Position numbers and translations under genes: made by a program | DNA from: Erythrobacter sp. | GTDB taxonomy: Bacteria; Pseudomonadota; Alphaproteobacteria; Sphingomonadales; Sphingomonadaceae | Direction: 5' to 3' | DNA: 54,309 nt | Assembly: GCA_009993605.1 (NCBI GenBank) | Contig: JAACTB010000017.1 | Coordinates: 1 to 54,309, forward strand | Notes under the pieces: model-generated | What the model was told of the DNA's origin: nothing | Seen by the model: the letters and a program-made list of their open reading frames with translations, nothing else | Databases searched by the model: none | Shown: in pieces, positions 18,401-27,514 of the stretch | Layout: the number at the start of each line of letters is the position of its first letter | How positions within the stretch are numbered: the stretch's first letter is position 1

Positions 18401-18650
18401 CATCGGATGCCGCCTCAGCAGGAACGCGGATACGAGAGCCCGTAACAGTGATCACGCTCGACGCGACCGGCTGGCCTTCGGAACCCACCGGCTCCGCTTC
18501 GTCGCAGACTCCGTTGGAATCAATATCTTCGCACTCCGGTTCCGGCTGCGGCGATTGGGCAAAGGCGGGCTGGGCGAAGGCGAGCGCTGCGATTCCAGCG
18601 CCAGCGAAAAGTGCGGAGCGGCGTCCCGCGACGAAGACGGTCGTTTTCAT
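15477..18650 (-). CDS. TonB-dependent outer-membrane receptor 1
   Basis: A 1057-residue outer-membrane transporter that should take up an unknown ligand using TonB energy. It has a signal peptide (cleavage near AFA-QSP). After it comes a short acidic segment ECEDIDSNGVCDEAEP, with spaced Asp residues like a calcium loop and two Cys. The plug domain begins at VITVTGSRIRVPAEA and ALNELPIYQG. A long beta-barrel follows with many short aromatic strands, ending in the outer-membrane signature ISARATF with C-terminal Phe. Third positions are visibly richer in A/T than in clpB or the peptidases, which may mean different expression or ancestry. A hairpin at 18670-18690 sits directly upstream of its GGGGATT ribosome site. 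Confidence 0.95.
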   Translation of the reverse strand: MKTTVFVAGRRSALFAGAGIAALAFAQPAFAQSPQPEPECEDIDSNGVCDEAEPVGSEGQPVASSVITVTGSRIRVPAEAASDAPLVTLDEEYIEDRNITNVADALNELPIYQGSVTPAGGQGSFGQGVNFVNVFGLGSNRTLTLINGRRFVNSNPPTVFNNASAGTQVDLNVVPSVLIDRIETVAVGGAPIYGSDAIGATTNVILKTRYDDIVVSGTSGITERGDNFRYNIAGVAGFNFLDDTLNITAAVSHDEVDGLLLSARPYLFQNIQTLTNNVPVGSLGDSLRVNPNFGNDNGGGVDNPDGNPPRVQFRNTGIPFLSRGGLIFGGPLGQTRQFDGLGNLVSFDPGFIVDGIRGIGGDRGFQFGDFTQIESDVRRTTANLFLTYEFTPGIEAYAEGWYFKSRADELVQQPTFNAVLFGGASGGLTFRSDNPFLSAQNRAVLANAGVTQFTLSRASLDLADVTGFGENEVKRGVLGLRGEFEGLGRVFNFDVSYNRGRAEVVTFGQDLNRQNFINATNVALVNGQIVCTTAPTRAGGSGFAAPGGTPVADPNCVPLNLFGEGRASQAALDYVIQDTTAVATLDQEVINANIGSTLFDIWGAGPIGFNIGYEHRREEGAFQPDDFQLQGLGRSVAIEGVSGSYNLDEVFGEVLFPLVSPDNNIPFIHAAELKGSVRYVDNTVNGGFTAWSAGGKFSPIEDIIIRGNFTKSFRAPAVAELFSPQAGAFGFVGAPCRPSNIPGAPDPTVRQANCDAFLGVFPNANFDTAADASIPILTGGNPDLANEEADAYTIGVVLQPRFLNRFVLAVDYVNVQINNPIIFLGTADIVSGCFDNPDFNAADPANGNSFCSLISRQPAGTQGQFTNGQGQVVTGDIGGFVINDPANPGVATGFANGVQFNYEAIQGVMSWTLPNLFGAAGTFALNGSALYTLKRDFNNIGVRTTRSDGTFGDPTFSAQLNLRYFTDDWGTLFSTNFVGRQLATREDRSIEIREINRRDPYALFNASVYFNVEEDLRFTVAVTNLLDRLEENDYFGTPNGVADSLGRRFSISARATF

Positions 18651-18669
18651 ACTGATTAATCCCCTACTG

Positions 18670-18690
18670 AGATCGGTTCTGCTCCGATCT
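18670..18690 (-). promoter_or_regulatory. 5'-leader hairpin of TonB receptor 1
   Basis: AGATCGG (18670-18676) and CCGATCT (18684-18690) form a perfect 7-bp stem around a 7-base loop, 20 bases upstream of the receptor ATG and just before its ribosome site. It could be an operator or an mRNA structure affecting translation; neither is shown. Confidence 0.4.
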
Positions 18691-18880
18691 ATGCCGCTTA
18701 CAGAGCAAGCCGTGGCGGCATTGGCAAGAGATCAGCGTCGCACACACCATTTAAGCAAAGGCTTCCGCCCAGCATGTCACACAAATGCAACAGGTAGGGA
18801 GAGTTTCGCTACCTTCTTTATCGCGAAGCCCGCCGGACAAGGGATGTGACGGCGATATCTAGCAACAAAGCGTTCGGTCG

Positions 18881-19468
18881 CTACTCGACGCGGCGTCCCT
18901 TCACTCCGATTTGGCCCGCGATCCGGATGAAGAAGGAGTTGAGCGAAGCCTTTTTCAAGACGATGGCATCCCCGGGCTTTGGTGTGCGCAGGCGCGACGG
19001 GGCACTGTCGATCTGCCAGGTGCTGCCCTCTTCGATCCGTATCCGATAGCCGTTGCGACCGACCCGGCTGACACCGGTGATCGTCGATTCCAGCTCGTCT
19101 AGCTGCTCGTCGTCTCCGGCGCCGAATATGCCTAGCTTCGGCAGAGTGAAGCCGAACAGGCTGCGCCGGGTCTCCTGGACCTCCTCGCGATCCACCAACC
19201 GCACCTCGCCGCTGTCGCGGGCGGCAAGAAGAGAGGCGGCTGCGCGGTCGAAACAGGCCAGGCGGCGTGCCGGATCCTCGATAGCGCTGCAGGATCGCAG
19301 GCCTGCGAGCAGATCTGGTCGATCGGCGTTTGACTGCTGCGCTGCGGCGGGCGAGCCGAACGCTACGCCGGTTGCAAGCAGCAAGAAAGCCGCTGCGCGT
19401 CCACAGGCGAGCGGATTTCGGGAATCTTGTTGGCGCTGGGCCGAGGCGATTGCGGTGTCGCGGATCAT
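18881..19468 (-). CDS. secreted protein of unknown function with CxxI-x-RLACFD motif
   Basis: A 195-residue protein with an N-terminal Arg-containing stretch, then a hydrophobic signal (AAAFLLLATGVAFGSPAAAQ). The mature part starts with a short helical motif, LRSCSAIEDPARRLACFDRAAA, with two Cys spaced as in VasI-like and other small periplasmic proteins. It continues into a predicted beta domain (ITGVSRVGRNGYRIRIEEGSTWQID) and a basic C terminus. It probably acts in the periplasm; the function is unknown. It lies on the same strand as TonB receptor 1, 230 bases upstream of it, and divergently from receptor 2. A start inside the frame closer to the hydrophobic stretch is possible, since about 20 residues precede it. 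Confidence 0.78.
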   Translation of the reverse strand: MIRDTAIASAQRQQDSRNPLACGRAAAFLLLATGVAFGSPAAAQQSNADRPDLLAGLRSCSAIEDPARRLACFDRAAASLLAARDSGEVRLVDREEVQETRRSLFGFTLPKLGIFGAGDDEQLDELESTITGVSRVGRNGYRIRIEEGSTWQIDSAPSRLRTPKPGDAIVLKKASLNSFFIRIAGQIGVKGRRVE

Positions 19469-19722
19469 TCAACTCTCTCCAAGAAAGGCGGCTTCGCTTA
19501 CGTCCTTTCGGAAGCTGCGGCCATGCCTAATGGTATGAGGCAGCGCCCGGCACCAACTGTCTCTCGAATGTCACACAGCGAAGCTTCCAGCTTGACCGAG
19601 GCTTGCCACGCATTGCCCGATATAGGGCCCTTATCATAGAGGGCGCCTGTTCGGACGCACGTCTGAATCCGTTTTCATGCGATCGGGACGCCTTTTGGCC
19701 TCCCGCATATGAGGGGATTGCA

Positions 19723-22662
19723 ATGTCTTATCGCTTCACCAAGGCTTCCTTGCTGACCGGCACGATCATGGCTGGTGCCATGATGGCCGCTCCGCTTGCG
19801 GCGCAGACTACCGCCACCAACAATACCGACGACCTGACGGATCAGGAGCCCGCGCTCCAGGCCGCTCCCGATGACGCGGAGGGTCTGATCGTCGTCACCG
19901 GTTCGCGCATTGCGCGCCGCAATGTCGAGACCGCCGCGCCGATCGCGGTCGTCAACGACGAAGAATTCAAACTCTCGGGTACGGTCAACGTCGAGAACGT
20001 GATCAACACCCTGCCGCAGGTCATTCCGGGCACGACGTCGTTCTCGAACAACCCCGGCAACGGCGCTGCGACGCTCAACCTTCGTGGCCTCGGCTCGGCA
20101 CGTACGCTGGTTCTCGTGAACGGTCGTCGCTACCTCTCCTACGACGTCAACCAAATCGTCGACCTCAATACGATCCCGAGCTTCCTGCTCGATTCGGTCG
20201 ACGTGGTGACCGGTGGTGCTTCCGCCGTTTACGGGTCGGACGCGCTCGCGGGTGTCGTCAACTTCCGTCTCCGCAAGGTCGACGGCGTTGAGCTCGGTGG
20301 CCAGTACAATCTGACCGAACGCGGCGATGGCGCGCGCTACGAAGTGCATGGCGCCATCGGCACCAGCCTGGCCGATGGCCGCGGCAATGCCACGGTTTTC
20401 GCCGAGTATTTCAATCGCAAGCCCATCTTCCAGGGTGACCGCGGCTTCTCGAGTGTCGCGCTTGGTGGCGAGAACAACGCCGGTACGCTCGTTGCCGGTG
20501 GTTCGTCGCTTCCGCCGGAAACCCGCCTGACCTATCAGGGCAATGCTCCTGCCGCGGCTCGGACTGCCGCCGGGTTCGGCTCAAACGGCCTTGGTATCTT
20601 CGGGACCCCCGGCCAGCTTCGTCCCTATGTGACGCCGCAGGACCTCTACAACTACGCCCCGGTCAACTACCTGCAGCTTCCGCAGGAGCGTTACCTGATC
20701 GGCGGCTATGCTGACTTCGACGTCGGCGGTGGCAACACCTTCTACACCGAGGTCACCTTCGTAAACAACCGCGTCGCGGCTGAGCTGGCGCCGACGCCGA
20801 TTCTCGTCAATGTCGGTCTTCCGCTGGATCGCATCGGTCAATTCCTGACCGCTCAGCAGCTGGCCGCGTTCCGTGCTCTCGATGCTGCCGAAACCGGCGC
20901 GCAGGCGAATGACGGTGTTGTCAACGTCCAGGTACGGCGTCGCCTTCAGGAAGTCGGCGGTCGTAACAATCTCGACGAGCGTAACGCGTTCCGCGTCCTC
21001 GGCGGAGTGACCGGTCCGATCACGGACTACCTGAACTACGACGTGTACTATCAGTTCGCTCGTACCCGTAACTTCCAGACCCAGCAGGGCAACGCTTCGA
21101 CGTCGCGCTTCATCGACGGTCTGACGGGCAACCTCGGCACTTCGATCCCGATCAACATCTTCGGTGCCAACCAGTTGACCGACGCGCAGGTCGATGCGTT
21201 CGCCGTGCAGGCCCAGAACGGTGAAACGTCGACGCTTCAGGTTACCTCCGCGGTCATTTCGGGTACCTTCGGCGACTTCGCCATCGGAGCCAACTCGGCT
21301 CCGGTCGGTTTCGCTTTGGGTACCGAATACCGCAAGGTTTCGGCCAACTTCACGCCCGACCAGTTCTTGGCGTCGGGCGACGTGCAGGGCTTCAACGCCG
21401 GTCAGCCGACGTCGGGTAGCTACGATGTGAAGGAAGTGTTCGGCGAGTTGAACATCCCGATCGAATTTGGGTCGGCTCGTCTCGAGTTCACGGGTGCCGG
21501 ACGCTATTCCGACTACTCGCTCGAAAACGTTGGTGACGTGTTCACCTATGCGGGCGGTGTGGAATTCGCGCCGATCCCGGATGTCATCTTGCGCGGTCAG
21601 TATCAGCGTGCGATCCGTGCGCCCAACATTGCCGAACTGTTCCAGGGTCTTGCCGTTAACTTCCCGGGTGCGACCGATCCTTGCGCCGACAGGACGAATG
21701 CCGGGAATGCGACGATCCGTCAGCTATGTATCGCCAATGGCGTGCCGGCGGGTAACCTGTTCCAAGGCACTCCTTCACTGGTCCAGCCCGATGGCCAGAT
21801 CCAGACGCAGTTCGGCGGTAACCCGAATCTCGAAGAGGAAACCTCGACCAGTTACACCTTCGGTGTGGTTCTGCAACCGAGCTTCATCCCGGGGCTGACG
21901 GTCACGGCGGACTACTTCAACATCGAGATCGAAGATGCGATCGCCACGCCGTCGCTGAACACGCTGTTCGCGCTCTGCTACGAACAGGCGCAGAGTCTCA
22001 GCGCACCGCAGTGTCAGGGCTTCGTGGGCATCCGCGATGCGAACGGAGCGTTCACCCGCGTGAGCCCGCCGATCCAGGGCTCGCAGAACATTGCTGAACT
22101 GGGCGTTTCGGGTATCGACCTTGAAGTGAATTATGGTCTCGACATTCCATTCTCTGTGTTCACCGATACCGGTGAGCAGCGTTTGGACCTCTCGTTCCTC
22201 GGAACGTGGACGGATGAATCGTTCTCGGTGCCCGATACGACCAACCCAGGCAATATCGTCGAATGTGCAGGCTTCTTCGGTGGCCAGTGCGGCTCCCCGA
22301 CGCCTGAATACAAGTGGACGAGCCGTGCGTCGTTTATCGATGGTCCGGTCACCACGTCGCTGCGCTGGCGCCATCTTGATGGCGTCGAGGAAGAGGGCAA
22401 CCCCACGGAAAGCATCGACAGCTATGATCTTCTCGATCTCAGCTTCTCGTTTGCTGCCAGCGAGCGGTTCGTGCTTAACTTCGGTGTGAACAACATCTTC
22501 GACACGCTGCCGAGCACGCCGGTGCTGAATGCGGGCCTCGGAGTGTCGAACGATGTCAATTCGCTGCTCCTCGGCGATAACCAGGAACAGGCAAATACCT
22601 ATCCGAGCACCTACGACGTGCTGGGTCGGGACTTCTTCATCTCGGCCTCCTACCGGTTCTAA
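19723..22662 (+). CDS. TonB-dependent outer-membrane receptor 2
   Basis: A 979-residue receptor with a cleavable signal (MSYRFTKASLLTGTIMAGAM, cleavage near LAA-QTT). The plug starts at LIVVTGSRIARRNVETAAPI and continues with NLRGLGSARTLVLVNGRRY and the GGASAVYGSDALAGVVNF block typical of Sphingomonas/Xanthomonas receptors. The barrel ends in FFISASYRF, with the C-terminal Phe needed for outer-membrane insertion. The ATG at 19723, with GAGGGGATT upstream, is chosen; the frame is open 40 codons further but without signal-peptide character. The gene is transcribed away from receptor 1 and ends at a strong terminator. The ligand is unknown; no siderophore, sugar or cobalamin genes sit next to it. 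Confidence 0.95.
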   Translation: MSYRFTKASLLTGTIMAGAMMAAPLAAQTTATNNTDDLTDQEPALQAAPDDAEGLIVVTGSRIARRNVETAAPIAVVNDEEFKLSGTVNVENVINTLPQVIPGTTSFSNNPGNGAATLNLRGLGSARTLVLVNGRRYLSYDVNQIVDLNTIPSFLLDSVDVVTGGASAVYGSDALAGVVNFRLRKVDGVELGGQYNLTERGDGARYEVHGAIGTSLADGRGNATVFAEYFNRKPIFQGDRGFSSVALGGENNAGTLVAGGSSLPPETRLTYQGNAPAAARTAAGFGSNGLGIFGTPGQLRPYVTPQDLYNYAPVNYLQLPQERYLIGGYADFDVGGGNTFYTEVTFVNNRVAAELAPTPILVNVGLPLDRIGQFLTAQQLAAFRALDAAETGAQANDGVVNVQVRRRLQEVGGRNNLDERNAFRVLGGVTGPITDYLNYDVYYQFARTRNFQTQQGNASTSRFIDGLTGNLGTSIPINIFGANQLTDAQVDAFAVQAQNGETSTLQVTSAVISGTFGDFAIGANSAPVGFALGTEYRKVSANFTPDQFLASGDVQGFNAGQPTSGSYDVKEVFGELNIPIEFGSARLEFTGAGRYSDYSLENVGDVFTYAGGVEFAPIPDVILRGQYQRAIRAPNIAELFQGLAVNFPGATDPCADRTNAGNATIRQLCIANGVPAGNLFQGTPSLVQPDGQIQTQFGGNPNLEEETSTSYTFGVVLQPSFIPGLTVTADYFNIEIEDAIATPSLNTLFALCYEQAQSLSAPQCQGFVGIRDANGAFTRVSPPIQGSQNIAELGVSGIDLEVNYGLDIPFSVFTDTGEQRLDLSFLGTWTDESFSVPDTTNPGNIVECAGFFGGQCGSPTPEYKWTSRASFIDGPVTTSLRWRHLDGVEEEGNPTESIDSYDLLDLSFSFAASERFVLNFGVNNIFDTLPSTPVLNAGLGVSNDVNSLLLGDNQEQANTYPSTYDVLGRDFFISASYRF

Positions 22663-22682
22663 GCCGCGCGCTGAGAAAGCAG

Positions 22683-22728
22683 AAAAAAAGGGGCGGCGGA
22701 CTTCGGTCCGTCGCCCTTTTTTCTTTTT
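22683..22728. terminator. bidirectional terminator after TonB receptor 2
   Basis: GGGCGGCGGAC (22691-22701) pairs with GTCCGTCGCCC (22706-22716) across a TTCG tetraloop, with seven A's before and a T-rich tail after. It can serve both the receptor and the converging methyltransferase gene. Confidence 0.93.
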
Positions 22729-22782
22729 CAGGAAGGTAACTGCAAACCGCTCGGCGAAGGCCGCGCAGCCTGGCCCGCACGA

Positions 22783-23694
22783 TCAGCTTTTGGTCAGCAC
22801 CAGAAAATCGGCGAAGGGCTTTCCGGGCTCGCTTTCGATCGTTCTTGTTTCCGCCGGGACGATGCCGAACGGGGAAAACCCGTCGATGATGCGATCGCGA
22901 TCGTCCGCCACCGCGCTCGCGCGGATCAGGGCCTTGATCCGTCCGATCTCGTTCCCGGCCTGCGCCTCTATGGCATCGAGCGTATCGGTGACGAACTGGC
23001 GCCCGGCACGTGCGCCCATCATCAGGGTGCGCCGGATGGCTTCGGGAATTTCCCAGGCCGGCGAGCTCTGGCCGAAGCGCTCTTGCCCCTCGGCCGCAAT
23101 GGCGCTGGCGTAGGGCTCTGCCGACGCCAGATTCGAACCGCCCGCAATGGCCTCGCGCGTACGACTGACGATAGCCTTGTCTTCCAGCGCCCATTCCAGC
23201 TGTTCGCGGCGCGTGCGATTATGCGCCACGATCGGACCGTCGCCGCGATGCATCATCAGGCCGATCCTTCCCGCAGGTTTCAGCACGCGCGCAATCTCGG
23301 CGGCGGCGCGGTCGGTGTCGCCGTATTCGAAGCCGAACTGGCTGGTCACCGCATCCTGGCTATGATCCGGGAAGGGCAAGTCTTCCATCGCAACGCCGCC
23401 CTGAAGCGTTACATGGGAAGGGGGCGGCGGAAGCGTCGGCGCGAGATCGACGCCCTTGAGGACGAGATCAGATCGCTCCGCCCCGATCCAGGCGAGAACC
23501 CGTCCGTCTCCTGTTGCGAGGTCGAGCACGGCCCCGCCTTGCGGTATTCCCCGCGCGAATTCCTGCCAGATTTTGCGCTGGGCATCTTCGATGCTCCGCC
23601 AGCCATCTGGCAGGCACCCCGATGCTCCGCCGCGTGCATCCTGTTCCCAGAACATATTCCACGCCGCCTGCTCCCCAGCTTGCGCTCGCCCCAT
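22783..23694 (-). CDS. class I SAM-dependent methyltransferase
   Basis: The 303-residue protein has the Rossmann methyltransferase core: motif I VLDLATGDGRVLAWI at about 50-64, an acidic motif II region (LVLKGVDLAPTLPP), and motif IV-like SQFGFEYGDTDRAAAEIARVLKPAGRIGLMMHRGD, which resembles the Methyltransf_11 family. The methyl acceptor cannot be read from the sequence. The ATG at 23694 is selected because GAGGGGA sits seven bases upstream; an in-frame ATG at 23718 is less well placed. The gene lies 49 bases after the TPR/oxygenase gene on the same strand and is probably the last gene of that operon. Confidence 0.88.
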   Translation of the reverse strand: MGRAQAGEQAAWNMFWEQDARGGASGCLPDGWRSIEDAQRKIWQEFARGIPQGGAVLDLATGDGRVLAWIGAERSDLVLKGVDLAPTLPPPPSHVTLQGGVAMEDLPFPDHSQDAVTSQFGFEYGDTDRAAAEIARVLKPAGRIGLMMHRGDGPIVAHNRTRREQLEWALEDKAIVSRTREAIAGGSNLASAEPYASAIAAEGQERFGQSSPAWEIPEAIRRTLMMGARAGRQFVTDTLDAIEAQAGNEIGRIKALIRASAVADDRDRIIDGFSPFGIVPAETRTIESEPGKPFADFLVLTKS

Positions 23695-23743
23695 GGTTCT
23701 CCCCTCTTGTCCGATCATGCCGAGTGATACCGGCCTTGCCCCC

Positions 23744-25441
23744 TTAAGCGCTTGGCACGCCATCGAAGGCGACCGTCAGCCGTTCTTCCCTACCGAACGG
23801 CGTGGTGCCGTGGAAGAGGTAGCTCGGAAACAGCGCGAGCCTTCCCGGTAAGGGCTGGATCGTCGCTACCGGTCCGATGTCGAGGCGCAGATCGGGTGGC
23901 GGGCGACCCAGTTCGAGCCATCCGCGCTTGTCCGGGCCTGCGGCATCGTCGGGCACGACGAGATAGAGCGCGGACGAGATCACGCCTTCGGGGTGGATAT
24001 GCGCGATATGGAAATCGCCGCCGCCCGTAAGCCGGACCGACCACGATCCGGCAAGTGCGAAGCCCCGGTCGCGATGGCGCAGCAGGGGGTGGGTCGAGTC
24101 CGCAGGGGGAAGATCGAGCCGATAGTTTTCGACGGTCTGCTCGATCGCGATGCGCAGTTCGGCGAAGATCGGTTCCGTGCGATCGAACAGCCGCCCGCGC
24201 GTCTGCGTGCCCCCTCTGAGCGATTGTCCGAGGGGGAGGGCGGAGCGCGCATGAAGGCGGCGCAGCGCCTCGACGGCGCGGGGCACCAAGTCGTGAGGGC
24301 CTTCGAGTTCCATCGCCCGGATCGCCGTCTCCGGTCGGTAAAGCCAGTCTGCGCGCTCGTCCCCCGACAATCGCCAGGCAAGGCCGCGCAAAGCCCATAC
24401 GGCAATGCTCCAGGGTGTCTCGCGTTCGACACGGTCGAGCAGATCGTGGGTCCGCGACATCTCCCTTCTTCGCAGGGCATGGCGCGCTTCCTGCAGCCAG
24501 CGGTCTGGCGACGCATTGCGCAGCGTGGCGAACAGCGCCTCCGCGCACGCATCGTCACCGCCCGAGGCGGCATAGCTGGCTTCGAGAAGGGCCAGAGAGG
24601 GATCGTCCGGGAAGCGGCCTCGCGCTTCGCTCGCGACCCTCGCCGCGTCGACGAAGCGGTCGTGCACGGCCAGGAGATTGGCATGGGCGATCGCGATGGC
24701 GGGATCGCGCGGCATTCTGGCTGCGGCGGTGCCGTAATGGTCTGCGAAATCGCTGCGACCTTCTGCCAGATTCAACTGTGCCAGCATCCGCAGTCCATCC
24801 AGCCAGCCGGGCGCCTGCGCCAGGATCTGCTCGATAAGATCGCGCGCGCCTGCCGTGTCACCCGCCACCTCCATTGCCTGCGCCTTGCCGAGCCACAGAT
24901 CGGGATCGCGCGGGTTCGCCGCGAGGGCGCGCTCGAACCGGGCGATCGCGTCATCCTCGCCGCGTTCGATGGCAATGCGCGCGCGCCCGTGCAGCGCGCG
25001 GGGATGGTTCGGCTCCAGGGCGAGGCAGCGCTCGTAACTTCGGCCTGCCTCCGCCACCATTCCCGCCGACCGCTCCGCATTGGCGCGCACCGACCAATAG
25101 CGGGCGATCCGTTCGGCGGCGCTCTCGAAGGTGCAAAGAAAGGCGGCGGCCTCGCGCGGTTTTTCGAGCGCTGTCAGCGCGATGGCGCGGTTGATCGCGA
25201 ACTCGGGATTGGTCGGCGCAAGCGCCAGCGCGGCGGCGAACCGCGTCTCCGCCAAGGCGTATTGGCCGAGCCGCTGGGCGAGCGATCCCGCGTCATTGGC
25301 GAGCGCGGCATCCTTCGGATACGCCGCGAGGGCGCTTTCCATCTCCGCCAGCGCTAGGTCCGCATTTCCGGCCCGTTCGGCGGAGAGCGCACGTTCGACC
25401 CAGTGTCGGGGCGAGAACGCGCTCACCTGTCGCGCAGCCAT
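23744..25441 (-). CDS. TPR protein with C-terminal 2OG-Fe(II) oxygenase-like domain
   Basis: A 565-residue fusion. Residues about 10-330 are tandem 34-residue helical repeats of TPR type (for example RALSAERAGNADLALAEMESALAAYP and ALHGRARIAIERGEDDAIARFERALAANP). The last 200 residues match the shape of the 2OG-FeII_Oxy_5 family: FHIAHIHPEGVISSALYLV with a HxH, then GRLALFPSYLFHGTTPF with the distal His and an Arg in EERLTVAFD expected to bind 2-oxoglutarate. The TPR arm may present a protein substrate. Start: ATG 25441 overlaps the upstream gene by 19 bases; a GTG at 25426 in a GTGA overlap is an equal alternative, five residues shorter. Co-transcribed with the next 2OG oxygenase. Confidence 0.87.
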   Translation of the reverse strand: MAARQVSAFSPRHWVERALSAERAGNADLALAEMESALAAYPKDAALANDAGSLAQRLGQYALAETRFAAALALAPTNPEFAINRAIALTALEKPREAAAFLCTFESAAERIARYWSVRANAERSAGMVAEAGRSYERCLALEPNHPRALHGRARIAIERGEDDAIARFERALAANPRDPDLWLGKAQAMEVAGDTAGARDLIEQILAQAPGWLDGLRMLAQLNLAEGRSDFADHYGTAAARMPRDPAIAIAHANLLAVHDRFVDAARVASEARGRFPDDPSLALLEASYAASGGDDACAEALFATLRNASPDRWLQEARHALRRREMSRTHDLLDRVERETPWSIAVWALRGLAWRLSGDERADWLYRPETAIRAMELEGPHDLVPRAVEALRRLHARSALPLGQSLRGGTQTRGRLFDRTEPIFAELRIAIEQTVENYRLDLPPADSTHPLLRHRDRGFALAGSWSVRLTGGGDFHIAHIHPEGVISSALYLVVPDDAAGPDKRGWLELGRPPPDLRLDIGPVATIQPLPGRLALFPSYLFHGTTPFGREERLTVAFDGVPSA

Positions 25442-26175
25442 CCGGTTATCGCGTATCGTCCCACGGGCGCGAAGGGGGGCACGTAGGTGACCGCGTGGCT
25501 TTGCGGCACGGCGAGGAGATTCAAGGCGTTGAAGCGCGGTTTGAACCCGTCGACGATATCGCCGTCCTCGTTGTAGAACACGAGATAGCCGCCCCAGTCG
25601 GGATGCCAATCCTCGATCGCGAAATTGAGAATATAGGCCACGCGCCAGCCTTCGGCGACATGGCTGTCGATATGGCGCCCCAGATAATGCTGGCGCGCGA
25701 ACAGTGTGGCCTGCCCGTCGGCCTTGACCAGAGTGTCGATGCCGGTGACGTCGCGGGCAAGCTGGAGGAATTCGGGCGCATTGACGTATTCGAGCAGCAA
25801 TTCGTGCGGTCCGCCCTTCTGCCATCCTTCCTGAACCGCCTTGACGATCGGATAATGGGCGAAACGAAAGGCATATTCGCCGCGCGCCGAGGCCTGGTCG
25901 GCCTGCCTGCCCAGCGAATTGGCCTTCTCCACCCCCTCCGGTCGCGCCAGTTCGGCGTTGCGAATGGATTCTGGCGGTGTATCCTCGCCATCGCCGCCGC
26001 GCATCGCCATGCCCCAGGGGGTCGCCTGGAGGATGCGGCGGATTTCGAGCGCGGTTTCCTGCGTAAGCACGTCGCGGACCTGAACGCGCGTGTTCGCGGC
26101 GTAGCGGCGGGCGGCTGCCTCGCGATCGATGTCGGGATTGATCTCAAACAGTTTCTTCATTGCGGGCTTAGCCAT
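25423..26175 (-). CDS. 2OG-Fe(II) oxygenase, prolyl-hydroxylase type
   Basis: The 250-residue protein has a double-stranded beta-helix region with the iron-binding signature HYLGRHIDSH (HxD) near residue 170, the distal His in VPQSHAVTYVPPF near 232, and Arg in RYAITGWLR expected to hold 2-oxoglutarate. The pattern DWGGYLVFYNEDGDIVDGFKPRFNAL is that of the P4Hc/PKHD-like 2OG-FeII_Oxy group. No signal peptide is seen, so it is cytoplasmic. The start at ATG 26175 (MAKPAMKKLF) is tentative; ATG 26160 (MKKLF) also fits. It is the first gene of a leftward group with the TPR-oxygenase and the methyltransferase and diverges from the thiolase gene. The substrate is unknown. Confidence 0.88.
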   Translation of the reverse strand: MAKPAMKKLFEINPDIDREAAARRYAANTRVQVRDVLTQETALEIRRILQATPWGMAMRGGDGEDTPPESIRNAELARPEGVEKANSLGRQADQASARGEYAFRFAHYPIVKAVQEGWQKGGPHELLLEYVNAPEFLQLARDVTGIDTLVKADGQATLFARQHYLGRHIDSHVAEGWRVAYILNFAIEDWHPDWGGYLVFYNEDGDIVDGFKPRFNALNLLAVPQSHAVTYVPPFAPVGRYAITGWLRDR

Positions 26176-26297
26176 ATGCTTGTGCCCCGGCGCAAGGCAA
26201 GCACGCATGCCCGCCGATATGGCACCACTCGCTTGACGCTTACGTAAGCCTCCCATACCTCCGGTTTCGAAACGCAACGCGATCCGGAGAGACCATC

Positions 26298-27470
<1,173 letters not shown>

Positions 27471-27514
27471 CCCCGTTAGACCCGAATTTTTCGAGACAAA
27501 GAGAGGACTACCCC

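Noticed and set aside
19592..19637. Sigma-70-like boxes before TonB receptor 2 (TTGACC, TATAGG, TATCAT)
   Set aside because: No pair has a 16-18 base spacer, so no promoter was called.
25442..25825. Long N-terminal extension of the TPR/oxygenase gene
   Set aside because: It overlaps the 2OG oxygenase gene over 380 bases and shows no TPR pattern.
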